From NCBI RefSeq assembly GCF_000758585.1, contig NZ_CP009281.1, forward strand, positions 5,890,001 through 5,954,000: a DNA stretch of 64,000 nucleotides, written 5' to 3'. The position numbers were made by a program, and so were the translations under genes. Position 1 is the first letter of the stretch. Every line of letters begins with the position of its first letter. Positions 42,316 through 51,049 of this stretch are shown here, one piece after another. Below the pieces are notes generated by a model, which worked only from the letters and a program-made list of their open reading frames with translations, was not told where the DNA came from and made no database searches. The DNA is from Paenibacillus sp. FSL R5-0345. Lineage in GTDB: Bacteria > Bacillota > Bacilli > Paenibacillales > Paenibacillaceae.

Positions 42316-43305
42316 TTGGGACATATAACCATCCGCCAAGCTGCTTATTACCATCCGGAGCATGTCGTAACTAATGATTATTATTTGGGGCATTTCCAGA
42401 GTATGGGCAAGGACATCAAGCGATTCCTGGAAGTCATGGGTCGTGACCGGAGATACATCGTAAAAGAAAAGGATGAGAATGCCCTAACGATGGGATTCAA
42501 AGCCGCCCAAAAAGTGTTAAATGAAGCCAATTTGCATGGGGAAGATATGGACATGATTACGTTCGCTTCTCAGACACCGGAATATACCTACCCTACCAAC
42601 GCACTTCTGCTACACCGTATGCTGCAAGGCAAACACCGGACCATTACACAAGATTCCAATGCCAACTGCGCAGGAATGGTATCCGCCGTGGAGCAGACAA
42701 GTCGTTATATGCAAGCTAATCCTAGCATTCGGTACGCGCTCGTCGTGGGCAGTGACTATAGCTCGGTAAATTGCAATACAGATGATGAAATTACTTACCC
42801 TAACTTCGGAGATGCCGCAGCAGCTGTCATTCTGGAACGGAGCGAGCAAACTGGCTTCATTGACTCCCTTTATTACACTGATTCTGAGGGCTCTGAGAAC
42901 ATTATGTTCCCTGCTTGCGGTCTTTCGAATATTTATCATGAAGACATTACACCGGAGCAAATTCGGATACGCTGGACCCCCTTTGACGGTACAGTATGTG
43001 TAGATGCGGCCGTTGCAGACATGAAGGAGCTTCTCTCAAGAAACGGCCTGACTACAGATGATATATCTGCCTTCTGCCTTTCACAATTCTCTCTCAAAAA
43101 TATCGAACTCATCCAAGAGGGTCTTGGACTTACTGATGAGAAATTCATCTACGTAGGTGACGAGTTCGGGTATACAGCAACAAGCAGTCCTTTTATCGCC
43201 TTTCAACGCGGAGTCGAAGACGGACGAATCAAACGTGGCGATTATGTCTTCTTTTGGTCAGTCGGCGCTGGCTGGCAAATTCCTACAATGCTTTATCAAT
43301 ATTAA
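42316..43305 (+). CDS. Ketoacyl synthase III-like protein with altered active site
   Basis: The 329-residue thiolase-fold protein is close to FabH/KAS III in length and order. The active-site Cys is Cys118 in DSNANCAGM, and the GDAAAAVILE and C-terminal GRIKRGDYVFFWSVGAGW motifs are normal. The catalytic His position (HQAN in FabH) reads LSQFSLKN with Ser256. The Asn position (YGNTSAAS) reads FGYTATSS with Tyr286. So the decarboxylation machinery is missing while acyl loading on Cys may remain. It starts at TTG 42316, six bases after AGGAGG; upstream ATG 42295 would overlap the previous gene. A role in acyl transfer or condensation without malonyl decarboxylation is inference. Confidence 0.85.
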   Translation: MGHITIRQAAYYHPEHVVTNDYYLGHFQSMGKDIKRFLEVMGRDRRYIVKEKDENALTMGFKAAQKVLNEANLHGEDMDMITFASQTPEYTYPTNALLLHRMLQGKHRTITQDSNANCAGMVSAVEQTSRYMQANPSIRYALVVGSDYSSVNCNTDDEITYPNFGDAAAAVILERSEQTGFIDSLYYTDSEGSENIMFPACGLSNIYHEDITPEQIRIRWTPFDGTVCVDAAVADMKELLSRNGLTTDDISAFCLSQFSLKNIELIQEGLGLTDEKFIYVGDEFGYTATSSPFIAFQRGVEDGRIKRGDYVFFWSVGAGWQIPTMLYQY

Positions 43306-43313
43306 TAGTATAA

Positions 43314-43343
43314 AAAGCCCTACTTCTATAGAAGTAGGGCTTT
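43314..43343. terminator. Terminator of the STAS/KAS III operon
   Basis: AAAGCCCTACTTC-TATA-GAAGTAGGGCTTT is a perfect 13-bp stem, 8 nt after the stop. It is convergent with the prohibitin-like gene. Confidence 0.92.
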
Positions 43344-43431
43344 CCCATCAGAGGAGCAGATGTTGAAGCAGACAGCCACGAACTCAAACAGAACAGCAAT
43401 TGGAAAAATAAATCAGAAATCCAACAATGAA

Positions 43432-44265
43432 TTATTTCGTCAGGGATTGAATATCCACAAATGGAGTCGCTCCCCCTGTTACTGACGGCAGCACGCCGTT
43501 CCATTTTTCTAACGCTTTCTCTTGGACCTCAATTTGCTTCAGCTGCACCAGCTCAGGTGTAACCTCCTGCTTCTTAAGTCTTAGAGATTCAGCCTCTGCT
43601 TGCGCCTGGGCGATTTTTTGCTTCGCTTCGATTTCAATCCTACGAAGATCATTCTCCGCTTTTAGCGCCTGCTGCTGAGCAACCTGCTTCGCTTCAATGG
43701 ACTGATTGAACGCCTCCGAGAATTTAAAGTTAACGATGTTAATATCGTTGACGATCAGGTCATATTTTGCCAGCCTAGCAGTTAAATGCTCACTGATCTC
43801 ACTAGACACTACATCACGGCGCGTAATCAAATCTTCTGCTGGATATTTTGCCGTCACTTCCTTGACGATTTCCTGAATGGCCGGATTGATAATTACATTG
43901 TCAAAATTACCTCCGATATTGTTCATCAGATTAAAGGCGGAAGCCTTGTTTACGGAATAATTCACTGCTACATGTGTGGATACAGGTTGAAGATCTTTTG
44001 AAGAAGCTGAAGTATCGGTCTCCGCCTTCGTTACCTGCGTATTGACCTGAATTACCGTCTGAATAAATGGAATTTTAAAATGAATGCCGGGTGACAACGT
44101 GTTGTCATTTAATTTACCAAAGGTTTTGTACAAACCTACATGCCCATATTCCACAGATACAAAAGAGTTTGCGCCAATCAACAATACAATGAGCACTGCT
44201 GCAACACCGCTAACTATTTTTCCCGGACGCAGCTGTTTCAATTTCGGATTCATTTGCATATTCAT
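43432..44265 (-). CDS. Prohibitin/SPFH-domain membrane protein
   Basis: The 277-residue protein has one N-terminal membrane helix (VSGVAAVLIVLLIGANSFV), then the SPFH domain (VEYGHVGLYKTFGKLNDNTLSPGIHFKIP). An Ala/Gln/Glu-rich coiled coil follows (about 180-235), and the C-terminus ends in PFVDIQSL. This is the classic prohibitin plan. Such proteins form large ring assemblies on the membrane and often organise proteases or lipid domains. GGAGGGG stands before ATG 44265. Gene context gives no partner. Confidence 0.9.
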   Translation of the reverse strand: MNMQMNPKLKQLRPGKIVSGVAAVLIVLLIGANSFVSVEYGHVGLYKTFGKLNDNTLSPGIHFKIPFIQTVIQVNTQVTKAETDTSASSKDLQPVSTHVAVNYSVNKASAFNLMNNIGGNFDNVIINPAIQEIVKEVTAKYPAEDLITRRDVVSSEISEHLTARLAKYDLIVNDINIVNFKFSEAFNQSIEAKQVAQQQALKAENDLRRIEIEAKQKIAQAQAEAESLRLKKQEVTPELVQLKQIEVQEKALEKWNGVLPSVTGGATPFVDIQSLTK

Positions 44266-44370
44266 CCAATACCCCTCCTAGATTATGGATAATCATTTAA
44301 GCTTAATCGTCTATACGGAGGTTTGAGGGAATTGGTCGCAGGAAATATTTCAGCAGCACTGGTCATGACG

Positions 44371-45144
44371 TTATTGCTCTTGGATCAGTCCTTCTAAGGT
44401 CAACCGGAATCTTTTGCTCTGCTTGTCCCCGATATTTAAAGCTTCATATATTCCTTCATCCGTTAGCACCACGGAGTCTGCCTTTAAAGCATCATTAACG
44501 AAAGTTACCTCAGCGTGATCAACATTCCAGCGGTAAATGTAGGCACTCATCGGATTTCCATGTGCAGCTACACCCTCAATAGATCCATCCCCATCAACAT
44601 CCAGCTCTTTGGAATGTCCGGTATCTATCTGCAGCAATCCCGAGGGGTTACCACTCTCGTCGATTAAATAATAGTTAGTGAGCGAATTATTTGCTCCTAG
44701 TCCACCGGTGATTTTCAGCACCTTTTCGCTAAAAATCCGCACCACTTCTACCTTGATATTCTCCGGCTGACGATAATTATAAGTCCCTATCGCCCCTAGA
44801 CTGTATTGTCCTTGGGATGAAGAAACTCTGGCATATACATAGTCTTCGTCACTAGCCATTGTATACACACTCACTTTGACTCCTCCGAAATCATCAAGCT
44901 TCTTCTCTGTAATCAAAGTAGCGCCTGTAGGTGGAGCACTTAGTTGAGAGACTACAGGGATTGTATCCACCAGCTTCCACTCCAGCTTAATGAGGTTAGC
45001 AGCGGTGTCTGTTGGCCTTGGTCTTGATGTGTGGTAGTCGTTGGCCGATTGAAGGGGGGCTGGATCAGCCTGATGTTGGCAACCCGCCAGCAGATTCATT
45101 AGAAGCAAAGCTATCAGCGTAACGGATTTATGTAAAGGAAACAT
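44371..45144 (-). CDS. Hypothetical lipoprotein
   Basis: The 257-residue protein has a lipoprotein signal (LHKSVTLIALLLMNLLAGC, lipobox LAGC) followed by a Pro/Thr-rich spacer. The body is built mainly of predicted strands (VYTMASDEDYVYARVSSSQGQYSLGAIG, LLQIDTGHSKELDVDGDGSIEGVA), suggesting a beta-propeller or FG-GAP-like unit around LDVDGDGSIEG. The frame extends to 45195, but GGAAGTGA before ATG 45144 gives a proper signal peptide. Function is unknown. Confidence 0.7.
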   Translation of the reverse strand: MFPLHKSVTLIALLLMNLLAGCQHQADPAPLQSANDYHTSRPRPTDTAANLIKLEWKLVDTIPVVSQLSAPPTGATLITEKKLDDFGGVKVSVYTMASDEDYVYARVSSSQGQYSLGAIGTYNYRQPENIKVEVVRIFSEKVLKITGGLGANNSLTNYYLIDESGNPSGLLQIDTGHSKELDVDGDGSIEGVAAHGNPMSAYIYRWNVDHAEVTFVNDALKADSVVLTDEGIYEALNIGDKQSKRFRLTLEGLIQEQ

Positions 45145-45298
45145 CTCTTGATCACTTCCAATCCTCTTTTTCAAATTAAATCTTTCATTAATCATAGATG
45201 AAGTTAGATATTCAAATGTTACTTTTAGGGGGCGGGAGGGTTAATTTATTGTCTTTTGAGGGCATGTGTCGATCAAAAAGCTAAATTGGGCATACAAA

Positions 45299-45321
45299 AA
45301 ACCCGCATCAAATGCGGGTTT
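45299..45321 (-). terminator. Terminator of the Rrf2-LLM operon
   Basis: AAACCCGCAT-CAA-ATGCGGGTTT is followed by TTTTGTATG on the minus strand, 13 nt after the LLM stop. Confidence 0.9.
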
Positions 45322-45333
45322 GAGAGGAAAGAA

Positions 45334-46332
45334 TCAAGAACCTAGCAGTTCACGCGCCAGTAACCGGTAAACCTCTAGCCGTTTTTCCTGCGAATGCGGA
45401 ATGCTGCATATCATCGCTTCCTGGAATCCATATTGTGCTTGTTCTTCTTGCAGGCGTACGGCGATGTCTTTAACCGCACCGACCAAATGAATCTTACGGC
45501 CTTCCTTGATTGCCATCCGGTCAATTTCTGATAACGATATGTTCTGAGCTTCTTCTGGTGTCAGCACCTGCGTAATTCTGCCCTTACTCATCATCAAGCG
45601 GAAAATATCCTGCGGTAATGCCTCATACTCAGCTTCTTCCTTCGTTTCTGCTGTGGTCACCATATAGGATACACTGATCTCAGGTTTGTCCATGAAGATA
45701 GAAGGCTGATAGTTATTCCGATACTGGTCCAAGATCTCATTACTCATCGCACCGTTAAAAAATTGCGCAAAAGAGTATCCGACTCCCATTTGTGCAGCTT
45801 TTCGCGCACTGTTGCCGCTCGAGCCTAACAACCATACTTCTGGGAGCGCCACCTTCGTTGGAGCAGCGAGATTTTTGGCATACAGCTCATCTTCCGGAAT
45901 CTGATCGCTAAGCAACTGCATAGTAATGCCAAGCTTATCATACATGTTATGCAGCATTAACTCGCGGCCTTCAGACAGAGCGTACATGGCACTTGTATCG
46001 CCGCCAGGCGCTCTTCCCACACCGAAATCAATTCTCCCCGGGGAAAAAGCACTTAACGTTTTAAATACTTCCGCCAGCTTAAGTGGAGAATAATGCATCA
46101 TCATCACACCGCCGGTGCCGATTCGAATACGGTTGGTCTTGGCGGCTAAACGGGCTGCCGTTACTTCAGGAGCCGAGCTAGCAAATGTATTTCCGCCATG
46201 GTGCTCAGCCATCCACATTCTGCTATATCCCAACTCATCTGCTAAAATAGCCAATTCTTCTGCTTTATTCAAAGCACCTTCCGCTGTGTTACCACTAGTC
46301 ACGGGTGCCTGATCCAATACGCTTAATCTCAT
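45334..46332 (-). CDS. LLM-class flavin-dependent oxidoreductase (MsnO8/luciferase-like)
   Basis: The 332-residue protein has the luciferase-like TIM-barrel pattern. It starts MRLSVLDQAPV, then has MWMAEHHGG, RIRIGTGGVMMMHYSPLKLAE, FGVGRAPGGD, and VWLLGSSGNSARKAA. These match the YceB/MsnO8 group of flavin-dependent monooxygenase-like proteins, most of unknown substrate. It lies 21 nt after the Rrf2 regulator gene and ends at its own terminator, so the pair forms one operon. A sulfonate- or sulfur-compound monooxygenase role would fit the neighbourhood but is not shown. Confidence 0.88.
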   Translation of the reverse strand: MRLSVLDQAPVTSGNTAEGALNKAEELAILADELGYSRMWMAEHHGGNTFASSAPEVTAARLAAKTNRIRIGTGGVMMMHYSPLKLAEVFKTLSAFSPGRIDFGVGRAPGGDTSAMYALSEGRELMLHNMYDKLGITMQLLSDQIPEDELYAKNLAAPTKVALPEVWLLGSSGNSARKAAQMGVGYSFAQFFNGAMSNEILDQYRNNYQPSIFMDKPEISVSYMVTTAETKEEAEYEALPQDIFRLMMSKGRITQVLTPEEAQNISLSEIDRMAIKEGRKIHLVGAVKDIAVRLQEEQAQYGFQEAMICSIPHSQEKRLEVYRLLARELLGS

Positions 46333-46353
46333 GCGAATACATCCCTTCTTTGG

Positions 46354-46836
46354 TTAGATGACCATTTTATTGCGGATCCATTCCTCTAAGGCTGCAATCT
46401 TATCTTTAAAACGTTCACCGCGCATTTCCTCCGACAACGAAGCAATAGTCTCCCGCTTTAATACAGCTTTCCAGGAGGATTCAGCTTCTTCCATCAGATT
46501 GGTTAGCAGGCAGCAGCTATCTTCTTTTTCTAAATCCAACATGTCTACCAGAATACCATTGGATGAATACAGCGACTGCTGTCCCTCCACCGCGAGGTAA
46601 ACGTCATATACACGAATATCCTCAGGTCTCTTCTTTAATTTAAAGCCGCCTTTAATGCCGGGAACAGATGTGATGATGTCTGCGGTAACCAGCTTTCTTA
46701 ACAGTTTCTGAAAATAGGTCGCCGATGCTCCGAGCTGCTGGCTAATCGCTTCCCCAGACAGAACCGCCTTATCCGGCAGCATGTTGAGTAGAACTAGTGC
46801 ATATACTGACTGTTCTACCCCTGTTTTCATATGCAT
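46354..46836 (-). CDS. Rrf2-family transcriptional regulator
   Basis: The 160-residue protein has the Rrf2 winged helix-turn-helix (ALVLLNMLPDKAVLSGEAISQQLGASATYFQKLLRKL) and wing IITSVPGIKGGFKL. The three spaced Cys that bind an Fe-S cluster in IscR/NsrR are absent; only an adjacent Cys pair (DSCCLL) occurs, at about residue 108. It could be a thiol- or metabolite-sensing member, like SaiR or CymR. GAGG eight bases before ATG 46836 sets the start. A 33-bp palindrome 59 nt upstream is the probable operator for autoregulation and for the LLM gene. Confidence 0.88.
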   Translation of the reverse strand: MHMKTGVEQSVYALVLLNMLPDKAVLSGEAISQQLGASATYFQKLLRKLVTADIITSVPGIKGGFKLKKRPEDIRVYDVYLAVEGQQSLYSSNGILVDMLDLEKEDSCCLLTNLMEEAESSWKAVLKRETIASLSEEMRGERFKDKIAALEEWIRNKMVI

Positions 46837-46894
46837 GTACAGCACCTCGATTTACGTAGATAGCTTGAATAGAACTGTAGATGATAACATCCGC

Positions 46895-46927
46895 GTATAA
46901 AGCGGATAAACATTATCCACTTTATAC
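46895..46927. promoter_or_regulatory. 33-bp palindrome, probable Rrf2 operator
   Basis: GTATAAAGCGGATAA and its complement TTATCCACTTTATAC (one mismatched pair) surround a 3-nt centre. It lies 59-91 nt upstream of the Rrf2 start, the position of a promoter. A dimeric regulator bound here would control the Rrf2-LLM operon. Confidence 0.6.
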
Positions 46928-46991
46928 TTTATATCAGTTTACACCAAAAGTAAAACCTTACTCTTCTTCTATTACGGTTATCCCTACTATA

Positions 46992-47024
46992 AAAAAAGAT
47001 CGCGCATATAGCGTAATCTTTTTT
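46992..47024. terminator. Terminator after the SulP gene
   Basis: AAAAAAGAT pairs with ATCTTTTTT around an inner CGC/GCG stem. It overlaps the last base of the SulP stop codon. Confidence 0.85.
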
Positions 47025-48463
47025 CATAATGATAATCCCACCCGCTGAACCAGCTGCGAGCTCTGGTCATTAAGTCCGGTAATAGTGACTTTTTTGCCAC
47101 GCTCGGCGTATTTGCTCATCGTCTTCCCTATGGCATGAACTGCGGATTGGTCCCACACATGAGAGTGTGAGAAATCGATAATAATATGATCCGGATCGCT
47201 ATCGTAGGCGAATTCATGAATGAAGTGGCTTGTCGTGCCGAAGAACAGCTGGCCGGAAACCGCATATGTTTTGGAAGAGGCAGCTTCCTGAACAGTTAGG
47301 CGGATCGAAGCTATTTTCCAAGCAAACGTTAGAGCACTTAACAGAACTCCAAACAAAACACCAATAGAAAGGTTGTCCGTAGCCACCACGGTGACCACCG
47401 TCACAATCATAACCAGCGCATCACTGAGCGGGACACGGGTTAAAGTTTTGAGCGAGCCCCATTCAAAGGTGCTGATACAGACCATTATCATTACGCCGAC
47501 CAGTGCGCCCATCGGGATCTGCTTAACGACATCGCCAAGTACAATAATTAGGAACAATAAAAAGATCCCTGACACAAACGTGGACAGACGCGTGCGTCCT
47601 CCAGACTTCATGTTAACCATTGACTGTCCGATCATCGCACAGCCTGCCATCCCTCCGAAAAAACCAGTGACTACATTCGCAAGCCCCTGTCCCTTCGCCT
47701 CTCTGTTCTTATCACTACCTGTGCCCGTAATATCGTCTATTAAGGTGGCAGTCATCAGTGATTCCAATAGCCCAACTACGGCCAGTGAGAGTGAATATGG
47801 CAAAATAATAAGCAGAGTATCTAGCGTGAACGGGATTTGCGGAAGATGAAATAATGGCAAAGTTGCTGTAATATTCCCCATATCGCCTACGGTTCTTACA
47901 TCCAGATGAAGAGCGATGCTAAGAACAGAAACGATAACAATCGCTACAAGTGCTGAAGGTACGGCTTTGGTAAACCGAGGAACCGTGTAGATAATAAGCA
48001 ATGTCAGAGCTACCAGGCCGTACATCACCCAGCCCTGTCCCTTAAAATGGGTAAGCTGCGCCATAAAAATCAGTATTGCCAGCGCGTTGACAAACCCCGT
48101 CATAACCGGCTGTGGCAAAAACGTGATGAAGCGGCCAAGCTTTAGCATCCCCATCAATATCTGAAACACACCAGCCAGTACAGTTGCTGCGAACAGATAC
48201 TCTATTCCGTGTTCTAGTACAAGACTTCCGACTAACAGAGCCATAGCCCCTGTAGCCGCCGAAATCATTCCGGGTCTGCCTCCGGCAAGTGCTGTTACAA
48301 TCGCAATACAGAAAGAGGCGTATAAACCAACCATCGGACTTACTCCCGCCAGGATTGAAAAAGCGATCGCTTCAGGAATCAGTGCAACGGCTACAGTCAT
48401 CCCCGATAAAATATCGGTTCGAGTGTTAGAAAACCACCCATTATTTAAGGTAAGCTGCTTCAA
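47024..48463 (-). CDS. SulP-family anion permease with STAS domain
   Basis: The 479-residue protein has 10-12 membrane helices with SulP motifs (VAVALIPEAIAFSILAGVSPMVGLYASF; GMAGCAMIGQSMVNMKSGGRTRLS). A C-terminal cytoplasmic STAS domain follows (DHIIIDFSHSHVWDQSAVHAIGK). SulP members carry sulfate, bicarbonate or other anions. Sulfate fits the sulfur-related neighbours, but SulP proteins of this short type often move bicarbonate. A cre-like sequence, TGTAAGCGCTTATT, lies at 48592-48605, 130 nt upstream. Confidence 0.9.
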   Translation of the reverse strand: MKQLTLNNGWFSNTRTDILSGMTVAVALIPEAIAFSILAGVSPMVGLYASFCIAIVTALAGGRPGMISAATGAMALLVGSLVLEHGIEYLFAATVLAGVFQILMGMLKLGRFITFLPQPVMTGFVNALAILIFMAQLTHFKGQGWVMYGLVALTLLIIYTVPRFTKAVPSALVAIVIVSVLSIALHLDVRTVGDMGNITATLPLFHLPQIPFTLDTLLIILPYSLSLAVVGLLESLMTATLIDDITGTGSDKNREAKGQGLANVVTGFFGGMAGCAMIGQSMVNMKSGGRTRLSTFVSGIFLLFLIIVLGDVVKQIPMGALVGVMIMVCISTFEWGSLKTLTRVPLSDALVMIVTVVTVVATDNLSIGVLFGVLLSALTFAWKIASIRLTVQEAASSKTYAVSGQLFFGTTSHFIHEFAYDSDPDHIIIDFSHSHVWDQSAVHAIGKTMSKYAERGKKVTITGLNDQSSQLVQRVGLSL

Positions 48464-48591
48464 AATCTAATTTCCTCCTGTGACTATTAAGGTATATAGG
48501 CCTTTTTCCAAAAGACCCGGGGCCGGTGCAACGCTAATGTTGCTTATTGTACTCGACCCGCCTTCACCTTCACAAAAAGATTAGTTAGACT

Positions 48592-48605
48592 TGTAAGCGC
48601 TTATT
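48592..48605 (-). promoter_or_regulatory. cre-like sequence upstream of the SulP gene
   Basis: TGTAAGCGCTTATT matches 12 of 14 positions of the CcpA consensus. Its distance from the start (130 nt) and position near the end of the DAHP synthase gene make it a weak call. Confidence 0.3.
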
Positions 48606-48654
48606 CACCTCATTTTCTAGCCAATCCTTGAAATATCATTCAAATTCTATATTT

Positions 48655-49734
48655 CTAGATTCGGTACAGTCCGGATGCTTTCACTTCGTTAAAGAAGGTG
48701 TTGAACTCATCAATATTCAGCTGCTGTGCGGCATCGGACAGCGCGGTTGCAGGATCAGGATGCACCTCGACCATAATCCCATCGGCTCCGGCTGCGAGCG
48801 CGGCTTTTGCGCAAGGGATGAGAATGTCTTTACGTCCTGTAGAGTGAGTAACATCGACCAATACTGGCAAATGGCACTCCTGCTTGAGAATAGGCACTGC
48901 TGAGATATCGAGCGTGTTGCGGGTCGCTTTTTCATAGGTACGAATTCCGCGTTCAATCAACATGATTTGTGTGTTACCACGAGACATAATGTATTCCGCA
49001 GCATGTATGAATTCATCAAGTGTGGCAGCCAATCCGCGTTTCAGCAGCACTGGCTTATTAACTTCTCCGACTGCCTTGAGCAGCTCGAAATTATGCATGT
49101 TCCGTGCACCGATCTGGATGATATCTACATAATCTAAAGACTCTTCAATATGTCTTGGATCTACGATTTCACTAATGGTCAGCAGACCATAGTCATTTGC
49201 AGCTTCACGTAATATTCTTAGTCCGTCCATACCTAGACCTTGGAAGTCATAAGGAGAAGTCCGGGGCTTGAAGGCACCGCCACGCATAACACGTACGCCA
49301 GCCTTTTGCAGAGCAGCAGCTACGGTGCGGGTCTGTAGTTCGCTCTCCACGGAGCAAGGGCCAGCTACCATCAGTGAAGAAGAGCCGCCAACCGTAACAT
49401 CTCCCGGCAAAACAATCACTGTATCTTCTTTGTGACCCTTGCGTGCTACTAGTAAGGTTTTTTTATGTTCATCGGATTGTAAGTCCAGAGAAGCTGAAAA
49501 AATTTGTTTGAAGAGGCTGCGGATGGTCCCGTCAGTGAAAGGTCCTTTGTTGCTCGCTACGAGCTGATCCAACATTTTCTTTTCACGTTCTGGATCGAAC
49601 TTAGGCACACCTTGCTTTTCTTTAACTACTCCAATCTCCTGCACAATCTTAGCCCGCTCGGAGATCAGCTCCAGCAATTGCCCATTGATTTCATCCAGAC
49701 GACCTCTAAGAACATCCAATTCCACGTTACTCAT
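48655..49734 (-). CDS. aroF: Bifunctional chorismate mutase / DAHP synthase
   Basis: The 359-residue protein has an N-terminal AroQ chorismate mutase (VELDVLRGRLDEINGQLLELISERAKIVQEIG, residues 1-90). A KDOPS-type (class I-beta) DAHP synthase follows (VAGPCSVESE, GGAFKPRTSPYDFQG, DIIQIGARNMHNFELL, PVLLKRGL, PVLVDVTHSTGRKD). The enzyme joins PEP and erythrose 4-phosphate at the start of the shikimate pathway; the mutase part usually acts as the feedback domain. In B. subtilis the equivalent is called AroA. A T-box leader with a Phe-type specifier lies upstream. GGAAGGG stands before the ATG. Confidence 0.94.
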   Translation of the reverse strand: MSNVELDVLRGRLDEINGQLLELISERAKIVQEIGVVKEKQGVPKFDPEREKKMLDQLVASNKGPFTDGTIRSLFKQIFSASLDLQSDEHKKTLLVARKGHKEDTVIVLPGDVTVGGSSSLMVAGPCSVESELQTRTVAAALQKAGVRVMRGGAFKPRTSPYDFQGLGMDGLRILREAANDYGLLTISEIVDPRHIEESLDYVDIIQIGARNMHNFELLKAVGEVNKPVLLKRGLAATLDEFIHAAEYIMSRGNTQIMLIERGIRTYEKATRNTLDISAVPILKQECHLPVLVDVTHSTGRKDILIPCAKAALAAGADGIMVEVHPDPATALSDAAQQLNIDEFNTFFNEVKASGLYRI

Positions 49735-49776
49735 TACCCTTCCACTCCCTCTTCTTTGTTATAATTTGAAACGCAA

Positions 49777-50075
49777 AAAGGCCCCCCGTCGCAAGGGACG
49801 AGGAGCCGTGGTACCACCCTTATTTAGAATTAACCCGAATACTAGCACAAAGGAATAGAATATCGAATTCCTTTGACTAAAGATTAACTCTATCTTAAAC
49901 CCGGTAACGCGGGGCGCGGGCCTCCCTACTCATACCTGTCACGACCTGTGACAAACTACTTCAGGGGCCGACTCGGAAGTGAACTTCGGCATTAATCGTC
50001 TCATAAGGGTGCTCTCAGTCTCCGGCACGCCTTCCCTGTTAAGATCCGCTATAATGCTTACTCTCTTCGTCATAG
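49777..50075 (-). promoter_or_regulatory. T-box leader, specifier UUC (Phe)
   Basis: On the minus strand the leader has stem I with the AGTA / CGAAG loop-E pair. The triplet TTC at 49983-49981 occupies the specifier position (GAA-N-specifier-A), as in the B. subtilis glyQS leader. The T-box AGGGTGGTACCACGG lies at 49820-49806. The terminator pairs GGC-TCC-TCGTC with GACG-GGGG-GCC plus TTTTT (49807-49772). Uncharged tRNA-Phe would switch on the DAHP synthase gene. The T-box itself is certain; the specifier is a hand alignment. Confidence 0.88.
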
Positions 50076-50295
50076 TCCTTGTTTATGTCAGCGCGTCTTT
50101 TGCGCTGGTTTCTGCTATCTTAATCAAAAAATGTTTTCGATGCAAGATAATAATGGAACGCAGAGTAGCTTTAACGCATTAAAACAATATGAGGTAGAAT
50201 TATTCCTATAACAGCTGCTTTGAAATATGAAATAACCCATATCCATACTATTCTAGTTCTGCTTTAAAGGTTCCACTCCCTTTCTGGGTATGAAG

Positions 50296-50324
50296 TTGAC
50301 AGTGATATTTTCATTGTTTACAAT
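50296..50324 (+). promoter_or_regulatory. Sigma-A-type promoter of the glutathione peroxidase gene
   Basis: TTGACA (50296-50301), a 17-nt spacer and TACAAT (50319-50324) lie 80 nt before the start codon. Confidence 0.7.
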
Positions 50325-50404
50325 TAAATCATTGAAAATTTTTCCTGTTCTTATTCACTGGCAGCTTTAGGGTTTACAATACATAACTGAAGGGATGTAG
50401 CAGC

Positions 50405-50950
50405 ATGAGCATTTATCCATATACGGCACGCAGTATTCGTGGAAAAGATATCGAACTAGAACAATACAAAGGTAAAGTACTTTTGATTGTGAATACAGCA
50501 AGTAAATGTGGCTTTACCCATCAATATTCCGACCTGCAAAAGCTCTATGAACGATACGAAGATCGTGGCTTCCAAATTCTCGGTTTCCCTTCCAATCAAT
50601 TTGGGGAGCAGGAACCTGGCAGCAATGAAGAAGTGAATGTCTTTTGCCAAATCAATTACGGCGTTACGTTCCCTCTCTTTGAGAAGGTTGAAGTAAAGGG
50701 CGAAAATAAACACCCCCTCTTCACTCACCTTACGGAGCAGGCTGGATTTGAAGGCTTCGACATGAACCATTCTTCAGGAAAGCTGCTTCAAAGCATGCTT
50801 GAGAGCAAAGATCCGGAAGCACTGAACAATGACGAAATCAAATGGAACTTTACTAAATTTCTAATTGATCGCGAAGGCAATGTAATTACAAGATTCGAAT
50901 CTACTGTGGATCCGCTGGATATTGAGCCAGCGATCGAAGCACTGCTATAG
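50405..50950 (+). CDS. gpx: Glutathione peroxidase-family thiol peroxidase
   Basis: The 181-residue protein has the peroxidatic Cys in NTASKCGFTHQY, the Gln motif in FPSNQFGEQEPGS, a second Cys in VFCQINYGVTFPLFEKV, and the Trp-Asn motif in KWNFTKFLID. All parts of the catalytic set are present, with Cys in place of selenocysteine. Bacterial members generally use thioredoxin rather than glutathione. It is about the usual 160-180 residues and stands alone between its promoter and terminator. The start is preceded by GAAGGGATG. Confidence 0.92.
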   Translation: MSIYPYTARSIRGKDIELEQYKGKVLLIVNTASKCGFTHQYSDLQKLYERYEDRGFQILGFPSNQFGEQEPGSNEEVNVFCQINYGVTFPLFEKVEVKGENKHPLFTHLTEQAGFEGFDMNHSSGKLLQSMLESKDPEALNNDEIKWNFTKFLIDREGNVITRFESTVDPLDIEPAIEALL

Positions 50951-50991
50951 ATTTTTCTAGTAGAAGATGTGTAGCTACAATACCGAATTAA

Positions 50992-51029
50992 AAAAAGCCG
51001 CTCAGACTTGTAAGTCTGAGCGGCTTTTT
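50992..51029. terminator. Bidirectional terminator
   Basis: An 18-bp perfect stem AAAAAGCCGCTCAGACTT / AAGTCTGAGCGGCTTTTT with a 2-nt nominal loop lies between the convergent gpx and ferredoxin genes. Confidence 0.93.
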
Positions 51030-51049
51030 AGTGTAGAACATTCGTTTTT

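Noticed and set aside
49979..50182. 67-codon plus-strand frame
   Set aside because: It runs antisense through the T-box stem I and has no ribosome-binding site.
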